Shown here piece by piece: positions 53,601 to 62,300 of a stretch of 64,000 nt of DNA (position 1 is its first letter; each line of letters starts with the position of its first letter). Below the pieces are notes generated by a model, which was not told where the DNA came from, made no database searches, and was given only the letters and a program-made list of their open reading frames with translations. This DNA comes from Pomacea canaliculata (lineage: Eukaryota; Mollusca; Gastropoda; Architaenioglossa; Ampullariidae): positions 4,266,227 to 4,330,226 of the forward strand of contig NC_037595.1 of assembly GCF_003073045.1 (NCBI RefSeq), in the 5' to 3' direction. The position numbers were made by a program, and so were the translations under genes.

Positions 53601-55980
53601 AAATCATCCCAGACCTAAAAGACAAATTGATTACCAATGACACAAGTAGCTATTGTAGCCAAACTGATCCTCGCTAAACGCCAACACCCGCAAAGCAATG
53701 AAAGGGCGGTATTTCTAAAAATTCTATTTCTAAGAATAGTGTCAACTGCATGAGCTGAATTTGAAGAGACAAGATGCAATCCCCAGTGAAGGAAAACCAC
53801 CTCAGTGAAGGAAAACAGATCATGACACAATGTGCTATTGCTGAACATTCTCTTCAACACTCAGATGGAGTTAGTTTTACTCATTGTCATTTCCTAAAGA
53901 TATTGGGTACAAATGCCATTGCTATGAGATCTCTATATATAGATCTCTGGCTTGTTTATAAGTGCAGTTTGGGAATTTTTATTAAAGAAAAAAAATGTTG
54001 TACATGGGTTGGCCTTTAAGGGAGAGAAGGGAAAAATAATTTAAAGGATTTAGGGGTGTACTTTTTGATACCTGAAGGAAGCCAAATAATTTATGATAGA
54101 ATTTATTTTTCGCCACATAAAATGGTAAAGAATAAAAGTAGGGCCTACTGTAACATTACAGCCAATAAAACACCATCACACCTTAAAAAGAAGAAACACC
54201 ACAATAAATCTGATAAATTAACTGCTCTTAGGTAAACCTTACTTGTATGCAGACAGATCATGTACGCAATATATTTATGGTAGGTAATCCCCTTGTCCAG
54301 AGTACGCCGAACATGGTTGTGACAGCACTGTCAAACAAAATTTTTGAATATTACATATAGGTCTAGTCAAAGTTACTTATTTGTCTTTTCTGACAGTTGT
54401 GCGTGATTTGAACATTTTTATTAAAAATGAAAGTAGAGAAACTTATTATTTCTCAAAACTAACAGTTTCAAAATGGCTTAAATAACTCATGTGGTATAAA
54501 AGTATAAAGAAAAAAAAACATTTTATGGTTAAAGTTGGTAAAAGATTGGTAAGATCATTTTCCTAATTTTTGATGACCAAATCACATAGGTTGTGTGAAA
54601 AGACTCTTTAGAGCATGATATGTGTCACCATTCAGGTAGGTCTTTAAGGAGAAAACAGAATAAGGTGAAGACTAATTGGAAATGTGTATTGTTAAATGAA
54701 TAAATGACAGAAAATTTGATATACCGAACATGCCCCTCGAATGTATGATACAAGATTACGGCAAACAGGAAGAAGCACTAGCATGCAGTTGAAGTTCAGG
54801 CAGGCTGCACTGGCACGTGCCCAGGAAAGGGAATCCTGCAAAACAGCAAGCTTATCAATGTCCTTCAAAAGTCTTTCAGCACATTTCCTGCAACTCCAAC
54901 ATATCCAACACAAGCAAGTATGCTGATAAGACAACACTTGCACTCGATCTCTCTCTCTACCAAACTATCACTCCTGTTCAGTCCACTGTTAAAGAGCACA
55001 ATGATAGCAAGGATTACAGGTGATAAAATGGACAGTATGATATAATGAATAGTTATTTTAAAGATTCAATGGGCAACAATGTTATACTCACACCAACCAG
55101 TTCACGCAGATAAAAGTAGCCTATACCATTTTTGTACTGGAAAAATGTACCAACAAAGAGACCAATATTGATAATCATCCATGCTCCCTGAAAAATAAAA
55201 AGTAACAAATTTATTATAGCCTTCCGTCTTCAGCCATATAAAAAAATAAATGGCAGAGCAGGAGATATTTTAAGGAAATCATGTGAAGTCATGCCATAAG
55301 CTTTGCCCAGCTGATATCCTAACCATAAACCCTACCCCTAATCTAACACTAAATACATAACTATAAAATCTACTGCTTCACCCCTTTTGTAATGGCCAGC
55401 AACAGCAGAGCTACAGTAGATTTGAACAACAGAGACAGTTTCATTTATATATGCACATTTTAGTTCACAGTCAAATGTTGATAGTTTAAGAGCATATATA
55501 TATATAAGACATAGAATTAGTCATATGACCACGCTATTTGACTCACGGATTGTGAGTACTGGAAAAAAGTGTTTATGTCTGCTTTTTAGCCATTGGATTC
55601 TCCATAATCACTTTGACACTTTTTACATCTCTTTTCTGATTTCTTAAAGGTCTCGCTTAATTCTGTTGCTTACATAATAAACAAAATTAATGGATCTTAA
55701 TCAGTGCTTAGGACAAATTATAGAAAAGGTTGAACATGACTGGAACATTGTGTGTGTGAGTGAGAGGCAGACAGACACTCAGACAGTCCGACAGTGACAG
55801 AGACAGACCGTCCGCTTCCTCTGAGTGGTGAAAGGACTGAAGTGTCATACAGTACTGTACGTGTACAGGTTTTAATTGATCGTGACTTGTTTACAAACTT
55901 ACCACCACTACCCACTTAGGACCTTCGTTCACTGCAAAGTTTCGCCATGGAACTTCCACCACATATTCAGCATAAAAACT
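44638..55980 (-). CDS. NOX2: NADPH oxidase, NOX2 (gp91phox/CYBB)-type, 16 exons
   Basis: This is a membrane flavocytochrome that passes electrons from NADPH through FAD and two haems to oxygen, making superoxide. Exons, in transcript order: about 55903-55970, 55092-55187, 54725-54835, 54243-54327, 52977-53116, 52348-52448, 51501-51581, 50642-50762, 48600-48692, 47059-47193, 46780-46898, 46389-46425 (37 nt), 46158-46244, 45609-45802, 45042-45169, 44638-44758 (stop TAA). N-terminal NEGPKW and [16 protein letters not shown] match NOX2. Haem-ligand histidines are present in TYHK, IHVAAH, YTHHLF and GFVIHG. FAD motif HPFTLTS, NADPH motifs GAGIGVTPF and GVFFCGP, and the C-terminal NKEHF are intact. 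No EF-hands or peroxidase domain are visible, which excludes NOX5 and DUOX; the NKEHF end and the NOX2-like loops favour NOX2 over NOX4. Exon 1 lacks an in-frame ATG (one lies one base out of frame at about 55,966), and the exon 13/14 junction is out of phase by one base. Confidence 0.92.
47258..48416. mobile_element. Possible Tigger-like element split by a LINE insertion (NOX2 intron 9)
   Basis: The left end has TAAAACCTCCTTATTAAGAC, and the right end, read on the other strand, TAAAACCTCTGTATTAAGAC. These 20-base inverted ends differ at two positions and sit about 1.1 kb apart. Between them lies a minus-strand LINE fragment, so the original element was probably short and later interrupted. 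The right end includes CAGTAAAACC, as in related elements. Confidence 0.5.
47500..48140 (-). mobile_element. Non-LTR retrotransposon ORF2 fragment, internally deleted
   Basis: On the minus strand, DWFMRRTT, then [34 protein letters not shown], and after a gap WETQTNMEE and [10 protein letters not shown] follow each other. They correspond to the YADD-type catalytic block, the NxxKTK block, and the C-terminal GRPxxTWR...W region of a large invertebrate LINE family. The middle of the C-terminal part is missing. It lies in NOX2 intron 9 in the sense orientation. Confidence 0.8.
48924..49165 (+). repeat. tRNA-derived SINE in NOX2 intron 8
   Basis: The head at 48924-48988 can fold as a tRNA: GGATAT pairs with ATATCC at its ends, CCGAGTGGTTTAAATG is a Leu/Ser-type A box, and TTGTTTGATTA is a worn B box. 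The body that follows includes AGGGTACCTGATTCCTTAAA and a TGTCATATGATAACT word. Because it is spaced like a SINE and worn, I do not call it a functional tRNA. Confidence 0.6.
49166..50350. other. Unclassified GC-richer insert in NOX2 intron 8
   Basis: This block is visibly richer in G and C than the AT-rich intron around it and contains the 115-codon open frame 49206-49553, without a recognised domain. It probably is an inserted element linked to the SINE before it, but no termini were found. Confidence 0.3.
51630..51731. repeat. Perfect 32-base inverted repeat with 38-base loop (NOX2 intron 6)
   Basis: The left arm 51630-51661 and right arm 51700-51731 are exact reverse complements. Each arm is two copies of the word ACTTCATCCCCGAC (or its complement). 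A further degenerate copy follows at about 51731-51750. The hairpin lies about 50 bases upstream of NOX2 exon 7 in the transcript sense. Confidence 0.95.
53518..53656 (+). repeat. Degenerate short-unit repeat (CATCCCAG words) in a NOX2 intron
   Basis: Variants such as GTCAATTCATCCCAG, TTCATCTCAGG, CATTTTGTCCCAAG and AAATCATCCCAG follow each other with slightly different spacers, ending in a 22-base word also found at 41-62. There is no coding potential. It lies in the intron between exons 4 and 5. Confidence 0.5.
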
Positions 55981-56393
55981 CTTAAGATGCAATTCAAGTC
56001 CCCCTTTTTAACCTGTGCCTGTGTAAAATATCCGCAAAAGATCCATCTAAAGAATCGAGGGCGTCAACAACACCGGAAAACACACTGCAATCCCCTTGGC
56101 CATGTAAAAACAGTAGAATCCCTTTTCACCATAAAAATTTCCTTTATGATGTCATAAGTCTAAAATAAAAACTTAATATAATTTTAAAACAAATAATTAA
56201 TTTTTATTTGGTGCAAATTTTGTTTCATATTTTCCCGCTGACTAGTAGGGAAACGGCAGCCCGATCCTTGTTTTCACAATATGGCTGAATCGATGATGAG
56301 TGGTGTATAGAAAGAAGGATGTGTGACAAGAAAAAAAATTTATTAGGGCTGCGGACTAGCAAGTACTTCGTAAAGTTGTCTTAATATTTAAAA
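55975..56393. promoter_or_regulatory. Probable bidirectional promoter, NOX2/ZFC3H1
   Basis: About 420 bases lie between the first recognisable NOX2 codons (minus) and the ZFC3H1 ATG (plus). An ETS-like core ACCGGAA occurs near 56072 and CAATATGGCTGA near 56278; such ETS and YY1-like sites are common in animal bidirectional promoters. No TATA box is convincing. The assignment rests on head-to-head orientation. Confidence 0.45.
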
Positions 56394-59300
56394 ATGTCTA
56401 AAGAAGAAGGAGAAATAACAGATGATGACGAATGTGGCGTGTTTTCAGCCGATGAATATGGGGTTCGCAACGTTAGGCGAGGACAGTTACGCCATGTAGA
56501 CAGGAGGGGAATTTACCCATGTGGAAAACATTGCTCTTCAAAAGAGAGGGTTAAGTCTTTCATCACGGCATAGAGATCAGTCTTCAGTAAGGAAATATGA
56601 AACCAAAAGCTCTCGTGATCCTCGACAAAAATTTAATCCAGACTTCGTGCAGCCAGACGACGAGACATCGCAGATGTTTCTTACTGCACAGTCACGCGGG
56701 GACTATTCCAGTAGTTCACAGACTCCGTACACGAAGTCGAGATCATCGAGAGAAACTGATGGGTATAATAACTACAGAATCTGCAAAGACCGTCACAATC
56801 AGCAGCAGTTTAGGATAAGCACTTACCCAACGCCAAACTCTACTAAGTGTATCCTTGATAAAGTTTTAATTTTAACACTTTCATGCAGTACCGTGTCTTT
56901 ATATCTAGTTAATAATTGTTTCCTCTTCATTATTGCAATTATTTATGTTATTATTCACCTTTTAAACCTTAACATTATTTTAGCTTGGAGACAGAGAAAA
57001 TTTTATCCTTCTCACCCTGCTAGTGATGCTTCTCAACAAAATAATGATCTTAGATCGAATCGAAGCAGCTTTTTGCCAGAGGGTGAACAAAACAATGCAG
57101 ACAATCGATATGAATTGCTTTTGAAGAAGTACCAGCGTGTTAAACAGCAGTTAGCAACCTATGAAAATGAAGGTACTACCACACCAGTTCCCCAGCAGCA
57201 TTCCCAGGTAGCACAAATCAAGAACAGAGATGGCAGCACTGGTTTCACCACACTTATAGAGTGCACAAGAGAAGGCTCAGTTGGGCAGGGTGCTTCTGAC
57301 ATTTCAAGTGCAGACGATACCTGCTTGTCTAACTGGACTGGCAGCGATCATCGCAATGAAAATGAAAGCGTTCCCAACATAGCTGTTGGAGCCAGCACCA
57401 ATTTGTCCACAAAAGCTGCTGTTGCATGTGCTGAGACTGTTGTGGACAATTCTGCTTCGGTCTTTGAGATGAAAGTTGAGTCAGGTGAAAGTAGTGCAGA
57501 GGGTGTTGTTGATTTGGATGAAATTAAAACTATTACTGGAGTGGCTACTTCACTATTAATAGTGAAAGATTCGCCTTCTGAAATAGACATCACCAACCAG
57601 TTCTTTAAGCAACCAGCTCCAGATCCTGCCACCACTGTAGAGGTATTACAAGAATCATTTTTTAAAATTTTACTTTTGTGACCCAATACATTTACAGTTT
57701 GTGCGTGAGAGAGAAAGAGCACACACAAATGAGAGGGAGACACATGACGCTTTCTGTCAAGGTGGCTTAGTAAGTATATTTCTAAGGAAATATGACTGAG
57801 AAAGCCAATTTCTGTTTGTCATTATGCTAATGCTTGTTTCAAATAGCAGTAGCAAGACATTATACTGAAATTAACAAGCTATATTGTCTTATCAGTGTTT
57901 ATTTATTTACTAGATGCATGTATTTATGACAAACATTAAAATAAAATCTTAAAACTTTATGATATAGACTCCTGAAGCAGAAGAAGAAGAAGATCTGGAT
58001 GAATTAGAGCTTCGTCGAATAGCCCTGGAGTCAGCAGCTCGCAGGATGGCCTTTGATGATGATTCAGATGTGGCTGCAGCATCAAGCCCTTCAACATACA
58101 CAATACAGGCTGAAGACGCAATGGCTTGCCAGTCTGAGAAAAAGGATGAAATTTATCCACCAGCCTTTCTTGTGAATCAGCTTTACAAACAAGATCATTA
58201 ACTCCACAAGTGTCAGCAGATTTTGTCAGTGACAAAAAGGTTGGACAGTTTTCCGACAACGCACTTAGCTATCGTATGTCACGATTTAGCTCTGGTAGAG
58301 CATCATCAGGAAGGCAGGCAGAAAGCGAGAAGATGTCGGATCGTGAAAAATCATTTACAAGGGAAAATACCAGCAGAAAGAGACTAGCTAGGCACAAAGG
58401 CAGCCTTGGTTCCACATTGGCTAGAGAGAAATCTCTGCAACCTAGACGAACTCGCCCATTGCCATTTGCTCCTACCAGATTGGACAGAATAACTGTCAAG
58501 CCATCAAGAGGTGAAATGGAAAGATCAAGCGAACATGAAGTAAATGGTAATAAGCCAGATTGTGTAATAAGTAAATTGTAAAGGCAGATGGCATGATATG
58601 TTGGTTTTGCCTTGATAAAATCTTTGTTTCAATGATGTCTTACATAAAAAAATTTGAACAGTTACTCTTTAACACAGTGGTGCCCAACCTCTTCTCGCCT
58701 GTTGGCCACACTGGACATAATATAAAATCTTGCAGGCCAGAACATGGCAATTTTGCCAGAATCATGACATTAAAAATGAAACTATGTTGTGTCTGGTTAA
58801 AATGAGCTGGCTTTAACAGTTATCTCTTTACACTCTGTTAATACATGAAGTAGCATTGTGCTTACAGCGTAGTCCTAGCATCAATCAGTGCCACCATTTT
58901 AAAAAATGTAAAGTTCAAAATGGTTTTTATAAGGAAGCATACAACTGATTAGTTCAGACCTTTTAGACAGTTTCTGAACAATTTCTTTTTCATAACTTAT
59001 TTTGATCATTGAAAGATTTGCCTAGCTTTAAAATGAGCATGTTTTTGTCTTCCTCGGTATGACAGTGTCAAGTTTTTCCAGTCCATGTGTTTCATCATTC
59101 TCAGTATCAATGCCTCAAAAGATCTTTGTATGAGATCACACGTGCATGTGAGGGAATGTTAGAAGTTGACTTTGGTCTTGAGTTATGTGCAATTGATGCA
59201 TTATTATAGATCATTTTAAATCAGTGTTATATGTCTATTCTATAAATCTAATCGAGCTGCACCAGAATTGCCCTCTGGGAAAATAAAGTCTTATTTTATC

Positions 59301-62300
59301 TTATATTATGTGTTCTCTGCAGTTAAAAGGCGAGCACGGCAAGTTAGCGTTGTGAGAAGGTTGCATCGGTCACCCAAGACAAACACCACTGACAAGCAGC
59401 CAATGCAGTTGCCAACAAAGAATCAGAAAATTAAGGGAGACAAAGACAGGGAGGAAAAACGTCGACAAGAAATTGCCAAGATACTATCATTGGAAGATCC
59501 AAAGGAACAAGTACAACGATTTCTGCGATTCCTCAATGTGACCATTGCTGAGAACAGTCAAAGCAAGGTAATACATTACTTGATACAGTTTATTTTGTCT
59601 TACTATGTAGCTATATTGACTAACAACAGGTCGCCATGGGCGATACAATGCAGCCCCATTGTCTTCATATTGTCCCAGATGGAGCTTTAGTTAGTTTATT
59701 CCTTGTTACTCCTTTTCATAAGGAGGTAGTCATAATAAAGATGATGTTTATATCGTGTAATACATCTGTTTAAAATATGTCGGTCTTAACTAAGGGGGTT
59801 GTAATCAGGAGTGTCTTAATAAAGAGGTTTTACTGTATATGATTGAACTATAAATAGATATGTGCCAGATGTAAATGGTATTAGATGGGAGATTGTTTAT
59901 GCTTTACGATTTGTAATTCGACATTTTAATTTCTGACATAATGATGCAAAGCAGCACAGCTTGGAAACTGGCAAACCTTTGTAGTTTGTACTCGATCGAA
60001 GGGAGAGAAATAGGGTACAGTGGTACGAACTGTCAGATGGCAGATTCCTCTGGTAGCTTTGCATAATCATCGTCAATATGGCTAGCAGAAAAAGAACAAT
60101 CCCAGTCACTTCTTTTAGGGTGACAGTGTAGACTGGATTTTAGAGTTAGTAATACAGGTTGCATTTTGATTCTTAGATGAATTTGCATCAAAGTAAATTT
60201 AACTGTATGTCCACATTCAGACCCATCCTTGAAACATGTTGACTTATGTTGCATTTCTTTTTGTTATTTGGAAGCAGCAACAGCTTAGGGACAACTATGA
60301 AGAAGTTGAAATGGACATTGATAGTGGAGATGAAGTGACAGGTAAGGTTGTCACATGTACATGTCTGCCTGTCTTTTGTAAAGAGGAATGATTGAGAACA
60401 TGTCAAAACACATTTAAACATTGAGTTGTACAAACAAAAAGAAAGCAGAGGAAGGTGGAATAGTTACAGTAAGAGAAATTCATATTTTCTATTTGGATTT
60501 ATTTTGCAGTTGATAGATTATTTGTTCTTTATTTTTACAGATGGATTTGATATTTATGGATTGCCCAGTTCTTTGCAGCCTCTCCAGTTGATGGTAAGCA
60601 CTATTTATATGTGCAAAAAAGTTTAAACTTTCTAAAGAAAAGTTTTACAAATGAAGTTTTTGCGGCCAGGTGTTTTGTTCTGAGAAAGATGGCGCAAAGT
60701 AAGATGCATTTATGGAGAGCAAAGGGTACCTTTTTTTTAGTTTCATAAGTAAAGTCTGGCAAACTCTGGGGATATTAAATAGCTTTACAGTCAGAAACTG
60801 CCTTTATGGATGGTCATTATATACATTGCCGTCAACTTCAATCACAAATGAAGCCAGAATGTTACTGCCATTTTTGACTTTATATTATTCTTGGATGCAG
60901 CCTTGTAGGATTTATCAAAATTTTGCAGTTTTGTGCTAGAGGCCCCAAAAAAAGGTGATAGGGGTAAATTTTGTGCAGTTTGACTTTTCTTTAAAAATGG
61001 ATTCCTTGGTTATTAAACTGTGAGGAAAATACACTGCTATGTTGAAATAAAAGTTAGAAATTGACTTAAAATACGTTTTAATCAAGGTACCCTACTGCGA
61101 TCCATACCAATTTCTATGAAATTCAAACACTGTTTCGATACTGTTTCCCTGTCATAACCCCATCGTGTTATACCTTGACAGAAAGCCGGAATCTGTATGT
61201 TCAACTTCTTTAAAGAACGATTCAAATATTAACCAATCACAAGATTTGTCTGCAAAAGTTTAGAAGTAAACAAATCTGGTTGGCCATCTCGACGCTAATC
61301 TTTGAACCGGCTTTTTCCAAATGGCCTCCACCATACTTTCACACTTCAAACATTTATAACTCAGTCAATTCTTGGACTGGAAGAACAACGTAAAGTTCAG
61401 AACCTGTACTTTTTAAAACTATGCAATTTGGCAAATCTCAAATTTCTGACTTAAGACTCAGTTCGTCATGGAGGGTCACATATTATTCAATTGAGTCCCT
61501 TGTGTGTGGTTTGAGGACTTGAGTGTAATCTTTTTCCAACTCATGCTTTTTGTAAATCTGCATTTTCGGTGGCTGATGAACAGTTGTTAAAGACTCAGTG
61601 CTAAACTGGAATGTCTGCTTCATTGTATATTTTGTCAGGGTGCAGATGCAGCAGAATTTCAATGTACTATGGATCTTCTGCAAGGAGTACGGCAGTGGCA
61701 GATTCCTTATCCATTGATGGATAGCTACTCAGGAATGATTTCCTTTCCCACAATCCTTCCATCTGCTTCACGCAACCCTCCCATTTCATCTATGCCACTT
61801 CAGGTGCTGCCTCCAGTCACCCCAGCCCAGCCACCACTCCCAGAAGATCTTCCCCAGCCTCCACCCCCACCGCCTCCAGATTCAGAAGGTCTAAAGGACA
61901 GTGCAGACTGGATGAACAGCTACAGCAGCTCTGTTGGATTTGCTAACAAGATTGACACGAGAGCAACTTTCATGAAAGATGAAATCAAATACCAGTCAGA
62001 CCAGGTTCCCTGCAGACACACTGTTGCACCACTAGATGCAGATGGCTTTGAAGAGCCACCATCCCAAAAAGGATCATCACCAGGTTTAGCTGAAGACTTA
62101 TTGAAGCCTGAAGCTAAATTTGGGGCAGATGATGAAGAGGAGATAGAATTGAGAAAACAGCTTCTTGAGGATCTTATCAAGCGCAAAGGGCAGGCAGAGG
62201 CAAGTTGCATGCATTTATGTGTATGTACTAAATATTTATTAAGTAGTAAATACATTACAGAAATTGCAAGAGATCTTGATTTTTTTAATTATATATTGAC

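Noticed and set aside
55311..55350. Telomere-like CCTAACC/ACCCTA words
   Set aside because: Only a few degenerate units (ACCATAAACCCTACCCCTAA); too short and irregular for an interstitial telomere.
56849..56983. Hydrophobic segment in the long ZFC3H1 frame that looks like a membrane helix
   Set aside because: It is an AT-rich 135-base intron that happens to stay open; the family has no membrane segment and GT/AG sites fit in phase.
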